Origin: Edaphobacter sp.
GTDB taxonomy: Bacteria > Acidobacteriota > Terriglobia > Terriglobales > Acidobacteriaceae
DNA: 64,000 nucleotides
Assembly (NCBI GenBank): GCA_025462645.1
Contig: JAOAPB010000059.1
Coordinates: forward strand, 1 to 64,000
Direction: 5' to 3'
The notes beneath the pieces were generated by a model. That model did no database searches. It had not been told where the DNA came from and saw only the letters and a program-made list of their open reading frames with translations. Position numbers and translations under genes: made by a program. This document shows, piece after piece, positions 26,074 to 35,557 of this stretch (the stretch's first letter is position 1; each line of letters starts with the position of its first letter).

Positions 26074-27204
26074 GTGCCCGTGATCCCCCTCAAGACGCCC
26101 ACCGCCGCCTACGACATCACCATCGCCGCGAACCTCCTGAAGACTCTCGCGCCGCGACTCAAAAAGCTCAATCAGGACAAGCCCTTCCGCCCCTTCATCG
26201 TCACCTCGCCCGAGGTCTGGGGCCTCTGGTCCAAACAAGCCCTGGCCTCCTTTAAAGAGCCCCCCACCGTCCTCTTCCTCCCCTCCGGCGAAGCCCACAA
26301 GCGTATGAGCAGCGTCGAGTCCCTCGCCCAGCAGTTAGCCACCGCAGGCGCGGACCGCGACAGCCTCCTGATAGCCCTCGGCGGCGGCGTCATCGGCGAC
26401 GTCACCGGCTTCCTCGCCGCCATCTACATGCGCGGCATCCGTTACGTGCAGCTCCCCACAACGCTCCTCGCCCAGGTCGACTCCTCCGTCGGAGGCAAGA
26501 CCGGCGTCAATCTCCTCGCAGGCAAGAACCTCATCGGCAGCTTCCACCACCCCCAGGCCGTCCTCGCCGACACCAACCTCCTCGGCACCCTCCCCCCTGG
26601 CCAGCTCCGCGCCGGCCTCCAGGAGTCCATCAAGGCCGGCATCATCTACGACGCGAAGCTCTTCCGCTACATGGAGCAGAACGCCGACGCGATTCTTAGC
26701 GGCGACCCCTCAGCGCTAACCCGCGTCGTCGCAGCCTCAGTCCGCGTCAAAGCCGACGTAGTCAGCAAGGACGAAAAAGAGTCCGGCCTGCGCATGATCC
26801 TCAACTTCGGCCACACCATCGGCCACGCCATCGAAGCGGCCACCAACTACAAGCAGCTCCTCCACGGCGAAGCCGTAGCCTGGGGCAGCATCGCCGCCCT
26901 GAACGTTGCACGCACCCGCAAGACCATCACGCCCGCACACGCCGAGCGCATCACCACCCTCATCCTCCGCTACGGCCCGCTATCGCCGTTCAAAGCCACC
27001 GCCGAAAAGCTCGTCGCCCTCACCTCCAGCGACAAGAAGACCCGCAGCGGCGTCCGCTCCTTCGTCCTGCCCACCAGCATCGGCACCACGCAGATCGTCA
27101 AGGACGTCACCGACGCCGAGCTCCTCGCCGCAACCGAGTCCATGCTCACGCTCATGCGCCAGCACACCGCCGTCGCTACACCCGCTAAAAAGCGCAAGCC
27201 ATGA
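26074..27204 (+). CDS. aroB: 3-Dehydroquinate synthase
   Basis: A 376-residue AroB, the NAD+ and metal-dependent second enzyme of the shikimate pathway. The GTG at 26074 is preferred because GGAG lies six bases upstream; a TTG at 26020 extends the frame. Motifs: [68 protein letters not shown] and LHGEAVAWG, containing the metal ligands (Glu and two His). It overlaps ubiE by four bases. aroC is at 34304. Confidence 0.95.
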   Translation: MPVIPLKTPTAAYDITIAANLLKTLAPRLKKLNQDKPFRPFIVTSPEVWGLWSKQALASFKEPPTVLFLPSGEAHKRMSSVESLAQQLATAGADRDSLLIALGGGVIGDVTGFLAAIYMRGIRYVQLPTTLLAQVDSSVGGKTGVNLLAGKNLIGSFHHPQAVLADTNLLGTLPPGQLRAGLQESIKAGIIYDAKLFRYMEQNADAILSGDPSALTRVVAASVRVKADVVSKDEKESGLRMILNFGHTIGHAIEAATNYKQLLHGEAVAWGSIAALNVARTRKTITPAHAERITTLILRYGPLSPFKATAEKLVALTSSDKKTRSGVRSFVLPTSIGTTQIVKDVTDAELLAATESMLTLMRQHTAVATPAKKRKP

Positions 27205-27983
27205 TCACGCACCACACCCAGCCCGAACATCAATCCTCCACCGGCGCACGCCCCATCGGAGCGGCGGACGAGAGCACCGCGGCCACAGCCGTCCAGCAGA
27301 TGTTCGACACTATCGCCCCGAAGTACGATCTGCTCAACCACGTCCTCTCCGTCGGACTCGATCGCTGGTGGTGGAGCCGTGCCGCCCGCGTCTTCCGCCC
27401 CGTACTTGAAAGACCCGAGGCCGTAGCCCTCGACCTCTGCTGCGGAACCGGCGACATGACCCTCGCCCTCCTCAAGCACCGTCCCATCAATGCCAACGAG
27501 GCCCCTATCCTCGCCGTCGACTTCTCCCACCAGATGCTCTCCCGCGGAGCCGAGAAGTTCGCCCCTCACAACATCATCCCCATCGAGGCCGACGCCCTCC
27601 ACCTCCCGCTCCCCGACAACTCCGTCGATCTCGTCACCTCCGCCTTCGGCTTCCGCAACCTCGCCAACTACGAGGAGGGCCTCACCGAGCTGCACCGCAT
27701 CCTGCGCCCCGGCGGCCAGATCGGCATCCTCGACTGCAACCAGCCCGGCGGCCTCGTCGGCGCCCTCTACAACCTCTACTTCAAGACCATCCTCCCCAAA
27801 CTCGGCGGTCTCATCTCCGGCAACGCCCGCGCCTACAGCTACCTTCCCGCATCGGTAGAGCGCTTCCCCCGCCCGCCCCGCATGCTCCAGCTCATCGCCA
27901 ACGCAGGCTTCACCAACGGAGCCTGGACCAGCTACACTTTCGGTACCGCCGGCCTCTACCGCGCAACGAAATCATCTCTCTAA
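27201..27983 (+). CDS. ubiE: Ubiquinone/menaquinone biosynthesis methyltransferase
   Basis: A 260-residue class I SAM methyltransferase of the UbiE/MenG family, C-methylating demethylmenaquinone or its benzoquinol counterpart. Key motifs: [35 protein letters not shown] (SAM site), [19 protein letters not shown] and [11 protein letters not shown]. Residues 1-30 form a non-conserved extension. In Acidobacteriota menaquinone is the expected quinone, so MenG is the likely role. Coupled to aroB upstream (ATGA overlap) and to the CDF gene downstream (TAATG). Confidence 0.9.
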   Translation: MITHHTQPEHQSSTGARPIGAADESTAATAVQQMFDTIAPKYDLLNHVLSVGLDRWWWSRAARVFRPVLERPEAVALDLCCGTGDMTLALLKHRPINANEAPILAVDFSHQMLSRGAEKFAPHNIIPIEADALHLPLPDNSVDLVTSAFGFRNLANYEEGLTELHRILRPGGQIGILDCNQPGGLVGALYNLYFKTILPKLGGLISGNARAYSYLPASVERFPRPPRMLQLIANAGFTNGAWTSYTFGTAGLYRATKSSL

Positions 27984-29422
27984 TGACAACCGCCACCCCG
28001 GAAGACATCGCGAACAAGCACGCCGCCAAACGTTCGGCTGCGCTCCTCTCCGTCCTGGCGGCGCTCGTCATTACGGTGCTCAAGATTCTCACCGGCGTCC
28101 TCACCGGCTCTCTCGGCATGTTGTCCGAGGGTGCGCACTCCAGCATCGACCTCGTCGCCGCGGGAATCACCCTCTTCTCCGTCCGGGTCTCCGACCGGCC
28201 CGCCGACGAGAGCCACAACTACGGTCACGGCAAGGTCGAGAGCCTCGCCGCCTTCATCGAAACCGTCTTCATGCTCGGCTCCTGCGTCTGGATCCTCACC
28301 GAGGCCATTCGTCGCATCTTCTTCCACGAGAACCTCGCGCTGGCGATCTCCATCTGGCCCTTCCTCGTCCTTCTCCTCTCTATCGCGGTCGACTACGGAC
28401 GCTCGCGCAATCTGCATCGCGTCGCCAAGCAGTACAACAGCGAGGCGCTCGAAGCCGATGCCATCCACTTCTCTACCGACATCTGGTCGTCCATAGCCGT
28501 TCTCATCGGCCTCACCGCAACCTACATCGGAGGGCGCTGGCACATCCACGCCCTCCAACTCGCCGATCCCATCGCAGCCATCATCGTCTCGGGCATCATC
28601 CTCCACGTCAGCTGGCGCCTTGCCCGCCGCACCATCGACGCGCTCACCGACGCCAACCCCACCGAGAGCCGCGCCCAGACTGGCGACCTCACGCGCGAGC
28701 TCGCCGCCATCCCCGGAGTCCTCTCGGTAGAACGAATCCGCACCCGCCGCTCCGGCCCAAGCTACTTTGCCGACGTCACCCTCGGCATGCCCCGCAACCT
28801 CACCTTCCAGCGCTCCGAGCAGATCACCCTCGCAGCCACGGAGGCCGTCCAGCGCCACCTTCCCGGTGCTGACGTCGTCGTCCACTCCATCCCCACCGCC
28901 TCGCTGGCCGAGAGCGTGCATGACCGCATCCGCGCCGTCGCCTCGCGCTCCAACCTCACCATCCACGATGTCAGCGTCCAGGAGTACGACGGCTCGCTCC
29001 ACGTCGAGCAGCACCTTGAGGTGGACGAGACCATGCCCCTCCGCGAGGCGCACCTGCTCGCCACGCAGCTCGAGTCCGAGATGCGCCGCGAGATTCCCGA
29101 CATCACCACCATCCTCACCCACATCGAGAGCGAGCCCGCCACCATCGAGCGTCCCGCCTCGCTCGAGCGCGACCGCCAGCTTGAGGTACGCCTCCGCCGC
29201 GCAGCCAGTGCCTTCCCCGAGATCCTCGATATCCACGAGGTCTTCGTCTCGAAGATGCACGACCGCATCCAGGTCAGCTGCCACTGCACCTTACCCGACG
29301 ATCTCCCCATGGCCCAGGTCCACGCCGTCATCACGGCGCTCGAAAACGACTTCAAGCTCGACGCCCCCGAAGTCCGCCGCCTGCTCATCCACCCCGAGCC
29401 CGCGACCGACAACCGCCGCTGA
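27983..29422 (+). CDS. Cation diffusion facilitator with extended cytoplasmic domain
   Basis: A 479-residue CDF-family metal efflux protein. Six membrane helices fill residues ~20-220, with metal sites in SEGAHSSIDLVAAG, NYGHGKVESLAA and HFSTDIWSS (the H/D-x-x-x-D pairs of Zn/Co/Fe-type CDFs). The C-terminal cytoplasmic part is unusually long, about 250 residues, and appears to hold more than one ferredoxin-like CDF dimerisation domain, as ADVTLGM and LHVEQHLEVDETM repeat the theme. It is the third gene of the aroB-ubiE-CDF run. The metal is not determinable. Confidence 0.88.
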   Translation: MTTATPEDIANKHAAKRSAALLSVLAALVITVLKILTGVLTGSLGMLSEGAHSSIDLVAAGITLFSVRVSDRPADESHNYGHGKVESLAAFIETVFMLGSCVWILTEAIRRIFFHENLALAISIWPFLVLLLSIAVDYGRSRNLHRVAKQYNSEALEADAIHFSTDIWSSIAVLIGLTATYIGGRWHIHALQLADPIAAIIVSGIILHVSWRLARRTIDALTDANPTESRAQTGDLTRELAAIPGVLSVERIRTRRSGPSYFADVTLGMPRNLTFQRSEQITLAATEAVQRHLPGADVVVHSIPTASLAESVHDRIRAVASRSNLTIHDVSVQEYDGSLHVEQHLEVDETMPLREAHLLATQLESEMRREIPDITTILTHIESEPATIERPASLERDRQLEVRLRRAASAFPEILDIHEVFVSKMHDRIQVSCHCTLPDDLPMAQVHAVITALENDFKLDAPEVRRLLIHPEPATDNRR

Positions 29423-29933
29423 CTGCTGTTGTTGCGGTCTTATCCTCCTTCGCACAAAAAGCCCGTCATTCTGACCCTGAGCGTAGCCGAAGGGGAAGAA
29501 CCTCCACATTCCCGAGGGGAGCACCTTTGCTTCATTCTCCCCACCCAAACATCGTCATTTCGACCGAAGCTGCTCACAGTCTTATCGTGAGTAGCGCAGC
29601 GGAGAAACCCGCTTCTCTACCCATACCGTATCTCCAACCAGCAAACTTTCTTCGTAACGGGCGCAGAACTTCAGTCCTGCGGTAAATCACTGCAATACAA
29701 GGGCTTTAGGTAGCGTCCGGCGAATCGATGTCTTTATTTCTAGGTACCCCAAGGCTTCAGCCTTGAATCTCTCAAATTTCTATAATCCTTGGGGCTTTTA
29801 GCCCGTGGGGTATGCTTCCTTTCCTGCGCCACACCCTTTTCAAAGAAGGAAACCGTTCGTCAGACACAAACCTAATCCCGGCCTTCTCTTGAAGAGCCAC
29901 CATCGGAATCACCCGCTGTATCCTACCCAATAG
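29423..29933. repeat. Repeat-rich intergenic region
   Basis: No gene is visible. The stretch holds CHPERSR-type copies at 29464-29503 (GTCATTCTGACCCTGAGCG) and 29551-29617 (GTCATTTCGACCGAAGC, ending AGCGCAGCGGAGAAACCC). At 29743-29812 there is a double-hairpin repeat whose outer TACCCC/GGGGTA arms enclose GGCTTCAGCC and GGGCTTTTAGCCC. Such elements are scattered in acidobacterial genomes. Confidence 0.65.
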
Positions 29934-30770
29934 ATGAAGCGCTTCTTCAACATCCTCCTCGGTGCGCTGGCCATGCTCGCAGTCGCGCTGCTGTCGGCCT
30001 TCATCACCATGCGCCTCGCGATCCATGGCCGCGAGGTGAAGGTCCCCAACCTCGCCGGCCTCAGCCTCTCCGACGCCAGCAGAATGGCCAGCTCTCGCGG
30101 GCTGCGCCTCAATCTGGAGAATCGCTTCTACGCCGCCGACACGCCGCCGGGGCACATCCTCGCGCAGTCTCCGGCGCCTGGAGCCATTGTCCGGCGTGAG
30201 TGGGCGGTGCGCGTGACCGAGAGCCTCGGGCCGCAACAGGTTTCAATTCCCAATGTCGTTGGCGAGAGCGAGCGTGCAGCCTCGGTGAACATCCGTCGCC
30301 TCGCGCTCGACCTCGGGACAGTCGCCCGCATCGCTTCCCCTGGCGTAGTCGGCATCGTGCTGGCGCAGACGCCAAACCCCAACGCCGCCGGAGTCGATCG
30401 GCCCCGTGTCAGTCTCTTGCTCAGCCAACCGGAAGAGGCTCAGGCACAGTCTTTCGTCATGCCAATGCTCACCGGACTAACCCTGGCCGGGGCAGCAGCG
30501 CGAGCCTCTGCCGCAGGGCTGCATATCGTCAGCGCCGAAGAGATCGCTATCCCAGCCGCAGGCACCGCCACGCTTCCCGGCTCCACCACTCCCAACAGCC
30601 CCACCATCACCAACAGCCCCGCGGCTCCAGCAACTGGAGTCGCCCCCGCTGCGTCCGGTACCCCGCCACCCATCGCTGGAACCTCGACCGGCACAGTTGT
30701 GGCGCAAACCCCTCTAGCCGGACATCGCGTCGCCAAAGGCGATGCCGTGCACGTCTCTCTGACTTATTAG
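29934..30770 (+). CDS. PASTA-domain membrane protein
   Basis: A 278-residue protein with an N-terminal membrane anchor (FNILLGALAMLAVALLSAFI) followed by three PASTA-like repeats. The repeats start at VKVPNLAGLSLSDASRMAS, VSIPNVVGESERAASVNIR and FVMPMLTGLTLAGAAARAS, each ending in a G-x-V-x-x-Q-x-P-x-x-G-type turn. A Pro/Thr/Ser-rich insert (residues ~200-245) interrupts the third repeat. PASTA modules usually bind muropeptides or beta-lactams; no kinase domain is attached. Likely an envelope protein linked to peptidoglycan. Confidence 0.85.
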   Translation: MKRFFNILLGALAMLAVALLSAFITMRLAIHGREVKVPNLAGLSLSDASRMASSRGLRLNLENRFYAADTPPGHILAQSPAPGAIVRREWAVRVTESLGPQQVSIPNVVGESERAASVNIRRLALDLGTVARIASPGVVGIVLAQTPNPNAAGVDRPRVSLLLSQPEEAQAQSFVMPMLTGLTLAGAAARASAAGLHIVSAEEIAIPAAGTATLPGSTTPNSPTITNSPAAPATGVAPAASGTPPPIAGTSTGTVVAQTPLAGHRVAKGDAVHVSLTY

Positions 30771-31078
30771 TCTGGATTGGGCAATGCTTAGAGACACCGA
30801 CGCCGTCTTTGCGGCTGGCATTGCTCGCCTTCGCGGCTGGCATCGCTTGCCTTTGCGATTGGCATCGCTTTCGAGCCCGATGTTCCCTTTGTGGCTGGCA
30901 TAGCCTTTATGGATACCCCAACGTTGCCTTTAGGGATTAGCGCAGGGCTTTAACCTCCCTTGGGACGGGAACAAAATTTCCCCGCGCACTTTCTCAACGA
31001 AGATTCCTGTCAAGCCCAAAAACACCATAAGCCATTTTTCATCAACAACATCCACGTGGCATACTAGATTCCTTCTAT
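30771..31078. repeat. Intergenic stretch with degenerate 22-bp tandem repeat
   Basis: From 30807 to 30872 three 22-bp units of the type CTTTGCGGCTGGCATTGCTC follow each other; a fourth copy (CTTTGTGGCTGGCATAGCC) lies after a 14-base break, near 30887-30908. A further element around 30914-30960 (GATACCCCAACG ... GCAGGGCTTTAACC) resembles the repeats at 29.7 kb. No gene is visible. Confidence 0.65.
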
Positions 31079-31198
31079 CCGATACAATTAGTACAGAGTT
31101 AGAAAAGCCCCGGTCAAAAGCCGGGGTTTTTCCCATTAATACCCCTAACTTCATCAGGAGACGACTTTAGCTGCAACCCTTTTAGAATGACGAATTTG
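31079..31198 (-). ncRNA. 120-bp conserved intergenic element, copy A (possible small RNA)
   Basis: In minus orientation this 120-bp segment aligns without gaps to 49846-49965; I count about 85 identical positions. The best block is TCATTCTAAA and AGCTAAAGTCGTCT near its start. A GC hairpin (CCCCGG-N7-CCGGGG with flanking A and T runs, 31103-31131) is followed by a conserved ACTCTGTA tail. The hairpin can terminate transcription in either direction. Independent conservation on both sides of the hairpin suggests a small RNA gene or a regulatory/mobile repeat rather than a bare terminator. Direction is uncertain. Confidence 0.5.
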
Positions 31199-31249
31199 CC
31201 GACGACATACCTCGTAAACCATTGAATCCGAATATCTTATACCAGGGTA

Positions 31250-31270
31250 GGGGGGAGGGGGGTACCCCCC
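31250..31270. repeat. G-tract/KpnI palindrome element, copy 1
   Basis: Two runs of six G separated by one A are followed by TACCCCCC, making GGGGGGTACCCCCC a perfect palindrome. It lies 20 bases past the rsmB stop. Similar elements lie at 42620 and 49771. The G-runs could form a quadruplex; the palindrome could act as a transcription barrier. Confidence 0.6.
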
Positions 31271-31290
31271 TTGCAGACGGCAAGCTGCCT

Positions 31291-32655
31291 TTAGCCTCGC
31301 TCCAGGACCACAGCGAAGAAGCCATCGCAGCCATGCACCCCCGGCAGCGTCCGCAGAGCGCCGTCGCGCACGGCAGAGGTCAGCTCTTCACGCAATATGC
31401 CTCTCTGCGCGAGGTCGGCGATCAGCCCTTCGACAGGGACTCGCCGCAGGCTCAACGCACCGGCGACCGCCTCAACCACCTGCTCACACTCCTCCGGCTC
31501 CAGCGAGCAGGTGGAGTAGACGAGGCGACCACCGGGTGCGAGGCGTTTAAGAGCTCCGGTCAGGATCGCCCTCTGACGCTCGACCTGCCGAGGCAGATCT
31601 TCGGGTTTGAGACGATGGCGAATCTCGGGATTTGCCGCAAGCGTCCCCGTACCGCTGCACGGAACGTCGCAGAGGATGAGGTCGAAGCTGCCCTCTATAT
31701 CCGTGACGCGATCCGTGGCACGGGTTGCGTCCGCCACAACACAGGCGACTCGCTCGGCGTAGGCATACCGCCGCAGCCTCGCCTCGGTCTGGGCGAGACG
31801 CTTCGAGCTGACATCGCTGGCCGTGACCGCCGCGGAGCCGAGTCGGCGAGCAAGGATAAGCGTCTTCCCTCCGGGGGCGGCACAGCAGTCCCACGCGCGC
31901 GCTGCATCCGGCATGGCCTCAGCCGCAAGCTCCGCGACGAGACGCGATCCGTCATCCATGAGCGGCAGCTCATCTCCATTCTCAGAAAACATCGCACCGC
32001 TGACCGGTTCGCTCTGATCAGCCTCACAGATCTTCAGCGCAGCCTCGCGTCCGTAAGCAGTAACCCAACGTTCCACCAGCCAGCGCGGATGCCCAAGCCG
32101 CTCCGCGAAGGCAGCAACAGACTCATGGATGCGAGCGCCAGGCCTCTGCGCTGCCGCGAGCTTCCGCAGGACAGCATTGACCATGCCAGTCGCGTGAGGC
32201 TCGCCAGCTGCACGGCAAAGCTCCACACTCTCGCTAAGTGCAGCGTGAGCCGGAATACGATCGAGATGCAGGAGCTGGAAGGCTCCGAGTCGCAGTGCGA
32301 TGGCAACAGGCTCCGCGAGCCTCTGTTCAGGCCGCTGCAACAGCGTGCGGATGCGGGCATCGAGGGCGATCTGCCAGCGGAGCACGCCCATTACCAACGT
32401 AGTAGTGAGGTTGCGGTCCTCAGGCGAGAGCGCATCGACCCGAGCAGAGTGGAGGAGCTCGTCGCTATGCCCCTTGTTCTGACCGACCAGCGTGAGAACC
32501 TCGAAGGCAGCGAGGCGTGCCGGAGTGATCTTCGTAAGAGCCACCTCCGCAGAGGCTGTAGGTCCGGCGGAAGCAGGCCGCTTCCGCGCCGGCGCCGGTT
32601 TAGCTCCTGGTCTCAACGTTCCTGATCCTGGTTTGTCTCCGGGCTGGTTCCTCAT
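31291..32655 (-). CDS. rsmB: 16S rRNA m5C967 methyltransferase RsmB
   Basis: A 454-residue RsmB/Sun protein. The N-terminal NusB-like RNA-binding domain (residues ~45-180) is seen in RLAAFEVLTLV, LHSARVDALSPEDRNLTTTL and VNAVLRKLA. The C-terminal methyltransferase holds WDCCAAPGGKTLILARRLGS (SAM site), LCDVPCSGTGTLAANPEIRH (catalytic P-C-S-G-T-G) and VYSTCSLEPEECEQVV (second catalytic Cys). A basic 30-residue extension precedes it. Its start overlaps the fmt stop as ATGA. Confidence 0.94.
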   Translation of the reverse strand: MRNQPGDKPGSGTLRPGAKPAPARKRPASAGPTASAEVALTKITPARLAAFEVLTLVGQNKGHSDELLHSARVDALSPEDRNLTTTLVMGVLRWQIALDARIRTLLQRPEQRLAEPVAIALRLGAFQLLHLDRIPAHAALSESVELCRAAGEPHATGMVNAVLRKLAAAQRPGARIHESVAAFAERLGHPRWLVERWVTAYGREAALKICEADQSEPVSGAMFSENGDELPLMDDGSRLVAELAAEAMPDAARAWDCCAAPGGKTLILARRLGSAAVTASDVSSKRLAQTEARLRRYAYAERVACVVADATRATDRVTDIEGSFDLILCDVPCSGTGTLAANPEIRHRLKPEDLPRQVERQRAILTGALKRLAPGGRLVYSTCSLEPEECEQVVEAVAGALSLRRVPVEGLIADLAQRGILREELTSAVRDGALRTLPGVHGCDGFFAVVLERG

Positions 32656-33587
32656 AGGCCCAACCGCTCTCCGGACTTGACCTGATAGCCGTGCAGGAAC
32701 TCGGCAGCGGACATACGCCGCTTACCCTCGGTCTGGACCTCGTCGAAGGCGAGCACGGTGGCATCGGCGCAACGAACCATCATCAGGTCTCCCCGGACCA
32801 TCAGCTCTCCAGGTTCGCCGTGGGAGGTCTCCGCCGCAACGTGGACCTTGTGAGCGATCAGCTTCTTACCGCGCAGCGTGGTATGAGCTCCTGGCCAGGG
32901 CTGGAAGCCGCGCCAGCGGTCGTAGAGCTGCTTGGCTGTACGCGTGAAGTCCATCAAGCCGTCTTCGCGTGTGAGGATGGGCGCGAGAGTAGCCAGCGAG
33001 TGGTCCTGTACCTGGGGAAAAAGGCACCCAGCCTCGAGCTCCCGCAGCGTGCGAACCATGAGCTCCGCACCTACGGCAGCGAGGCATTCGTAGACGTCAA
33101 CCGCTGTCTCCTCCTGCCCGATTGGAACCACCTGCGCGAGCAGCATATCGCCGGTGTCGAGCCCAGCGTCGAGGTGCATGGTAGTAACGCCAGTGACAAC
33201 CTCGCCATTGGCAACCGCCCATTGGATAGGGGCGGCTCCGCGGTACTTCGGCAGCAGCGAGCCATGAAGGTTGATATTGCCGTGGCGCGGCAGGTCGAGC
33301 ATCCACTGAGGGATGATGCGGCCATAAGCGACGACCAAAATGGCATCCGGGTGGATGGCTTCGAGCTGCGCACGAAGCTCAGGATTGTTCTTGATCTTCT
33401 CCGGCTGGACTACGGGAATCCCTTGTGCAAGAGCTGTCTTTTTAACCGGAGAAACCTGCAGTTCCATACCGCGTCCTGCCGCTCGGTCCGGCTGGGTAAC
33501 CACAAGGGTTATCTCATGACCCGCTGCGAGGACGGCTTCAAGGGTTGGAACGGCAAATTGGGGAGTTCCGCAGAAGACCAGTTTCAT
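32652..33587 (-). CDS. fmt: Methionyl-tRNA formyltransferase
   Basis: A 311-residue Fmt, which formylates Met-tRNAi for translation initiation. The formyltransferase domain shows VFCGTPQFAVPTLEAVLAAG, VVAYGRIIPQWMLDLP, NLHGSLLPKYRGAAPIQWA (catalytic Asn/His region) and TGVTTMHLDAGLDTGDML with the active-site Asp. The C-terminal OB-like domain covers residues ~205-305. In one run with def upstream and rsmB downstream, a widely conserved grouping. Confidence 0.96.
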   Translation of the reverse strand: MKLVFCGTPQFAVPTLEAVLAAGHEITLVVTQPDRAAGRGMELQVSPVKKTALAQGIPVVQPEKIKNNPELRAQLEAIHPDAILVVAYGRIIPQWMLDLPRHGNINLHGSLLPKYRGAAPIQWAVANGEVVTGVTTMHLDAGLDTGDMLLAQVVPIGQEETAVDVYECLAAVGAELMVRTLRELEAGCLFPQVQDHSLATLAPILTREDGLMDFTRTAKQLYDRWRGFQPWPGAHTTLRGKKLIAHKVHVAAETSHGEPGELMVRGDLMMVRCADATVLAFDEVQTEGKRRMSAAEFLHGYQVKSGERLGL

Positions 33588-33775
33588 CTTGTCTTATTTT
33601 AGTTTGGATATGCGCTGTGCGGGGATGGAGATATGAATGGATGCCTTGATGGAGCATCTGGATTGGCCGTGCGGAGGGACGTTTAGCATGCATTATTGTA
33701 CCCAGTCAAGGTAATCAATACAGGCTTACGGTGCACAGGCTTACGGTGCGCCCCTCCTAAGAAAGAAGAAGCGAG

Positions 33776-34303
33776 CTACCACTCACCATTCTTCTGCATC
33801 TTTTTGATCTTGCGGATGACGAGGTCACGCTTGAGGCGGCTGAGGCGATCGATGAAGAGGATGCCGTCGAGATGATCGATCTCGTGCTGCATAGCGCGGG
33901 CGAGAAGCTCTTCTCCTTCAGTCTCGAACCACGTCCCTGTTACGTCCTGCGCGCGGACCTTAACTTTGGCGGCACGTTGGACCTTCTCTCGAATCTCCGG
34001 GAGGCTAAGGCAGCCCTCCTCCTCGACCTGCTTGCCTTCGCGCTCAATGATCTCGGGGTTGATGAGCACGAGCTTCTCTTCAGGGTTCTTCTTGAAGCTG
34101 ACGTCGATGACAGTAAGGCGCTGCGAGATACTGATCTGCGGTGCGGCGAGGCCGATGCCCTGCGCGGCGTACATCGACTCGAACATCTCATCGACGAGCT
34201 TCTTCAGCTTCGCGTCAAAGACAGTGACCGGCTCGCCGGGTTTGGCCAGAACGGGGTCGGGCCACTTTACGACTTCATGTATCTTTCCTACTGTTTTGCC
34301 CAC
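33776..34303 (-). CDS. def: Peptide deformylase
   Basis: A 175-residue Fe2+ deformylase that removes the formyl group from nascent N-termini. The three motifs are intact: GIGLAAPQ (residues ~51-58), EEGCLSLPEI (metal Cys) and QHEIDHLDGILF (H-E-x-x-H). The GTG start at 34303 directly abuts the aroC stop, with its ribosome-binding site inside aroC. There is a 188-base gap before fmt. Confidence 0.96.
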   Translation of the reverse strand: MGKTVGKIHEVVKWPDPVLAKPGEPVTVFDAKLKKLVDEMFESMYAAQGIGLAAPQISISQRLTVIDVSFKKNPEEKLVLINPEIIEREGKQVEEEGCLSLPEIREKVQRAAKVKVRAQDVTGTWFETEGEELLARAMQHEIDHLDGILFIDRLSRLKRDLVIRKIKKMQKNGEW

Positions 34304-35488
34304 TTAGTACGCTCGAATCTGCTCGCAATAGCCATTGAAGTTTCGCTGCAGTTCACGCAGCGAATCACCGCCAAATTTTTCTACAACAAGCCGCGCCACG
34401 GTGAGGGCGACCATTGCCTCGGCCGCTACACCAGCAGCGGGGACGACACAGACATCGCTGCGCTCGTAGGCCGCCTTGACCGGCTCGCGGGTCTCAAAGC
34501 TGACACTGGCGAGGGGGCGGCGCAGTGTCGAGATGGGTTTGAGATAGCCGCGCACCACGACATCTTCGCCGTTGGAGATACCGCCCTCGATGCCGCCAGC
34601 GTTGTTCTGCTCACGGGAAAATTTGGTGAAGGCTTCGTCAGTACCCTCATATCCGATGGCATCGTGAACGGTGGAGCCGAGGGATTCGGCAGCTGTGACT
34701 CCGCGGCCAAGCTCGACGGCCTTGACGGCCTGGAGGCTCATGACTGCCTGAGCTAGAAGACCGTCCATGCGCTCGTCCCAGTTGGCGTGGGTGCCGATAC
34801 CTGGTGGCAGGTTGTGGACGACGACTTCAAAAACTCCGCCAATAGTGTCTCCTGTGCGGAGTACGGCATCGACCTCGGCCTTCATGGAAGCTTCACTTTC
34901 GGGATCTACGCAGTTGAGAAGGATCTCCTCCTTGGACTGGAGAGCGGAGATCTCGTCCCATGTGGCAGGACGTTGCAACTCGGCCTTGCCTACGCGGATG
35001 ACGTGGCTTGCGACCTCTATACCGAGTGAGCGGAGAAGGAGCTTGGCGATGGCGCCGGAGGCTACGCGGGCTGCGCTCTCACGGGCGCTGGCGCGCTCAA
35101 GAACGTAGCGGGCATCGGGGAAGTCATACTTCAGACTTCCGGCAAGGTCAGCATGTCCGGGACGCGGGGAGGCCACTGCCTTGTGCTTCGCCGGGTCACC
35201 CTCTTCAACTGGCAGGATCTCGGTCCAGTTCTTCCAGTCGTTGTTGGCCAGCGACATGGCAATGGGCGAACCAATGGTCTTGCCGTGGCGGACGCCACTG
35301 AGGATATGCGCGGTGTCCTTCTCGATGCGCATACGCCCCCCACGGCCGTATCCCTTCTGGCGACGCCAGAGCTCGCGATTGATAAACTCCTGGTCGACCG
35401 GTACACCGGCCGGCATTCCGCTAACCAGGGCGATGAGACTCTCACCATGGCTCTCTCCCGCTGTCGAAAAACGTAGCATTCCCCTCAC
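34304..35488 (-). CDS. aroC: Chorismate synthase
   Basis: A 394-residue AroC that converts EPSP to chorismate using reduced FMN. Signatures: RFSTAGESHGESLIALVSG, RRQKGYGRGGRMRIEKD, SGVRHGKTIGSPIAM, PRPGHADLAGSLKY, RASARESAARVASGAIAK and NNAGGIEGGISNGEDVVVRG. Active-site His and Arg residues are preserved. It lies between yhaM and def, so a shikimate gene is embedded in a translation/RNA operon. Confidence 0.97.
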   Translation of the reverse strand: MRGMLRFSTAGESHGESLIALVSGMPAGVPVDQEFINRELWRRQKGYGRGGRMRIEKDTAHILSGVRHGKTIGSPIAMSLANNDWKNWTEILPVEEGDPAKHKAVASPRPGHADLAGSLKYDFPDARYVLERASARESAARVASGAIAKLLLRSLGIEVASHVIRVGKAELQRPATWDEISALQSKEEILLNCVDPESEASMKAEVDAVLRTGDTIGGVFEVVVHNLPPGIGTHANWDERMDGLLAQAVMSLQAVKAVELGRGVTAAESLGSTVHDAIGYEGTDEAFTKFSREQNNAGGIEGGISNGEDVVVRGYLKPISTLRRPLASVSFETREPVKAAYERSDVCVVPAAGVAAEAMVALTVARLVVEKFGGDSLRELQRNFNGYCEQIRAY

Positions 35489-35557
35489 TCAGTCAGCGCA
35501 CATGACGCATCGTTCCAAAGATAAATTGTAACAACCTGGACAAGAACGCTGGCGGTC

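Noticed and set aside
27980..29284. Long minus-strand frame opposite the CDF gene (434 codons)
   Set aside because: Composition (Asp/Gly/Glu/Val-rich, no motifs) marks it as a shadow of the CDF transporter, whose motifs are clear.
31222..32625. Plus-strand frame of 467 codons opposite rsmB
   Set aside because: Shadow of rsmB; no recognisable motif and no start signal.
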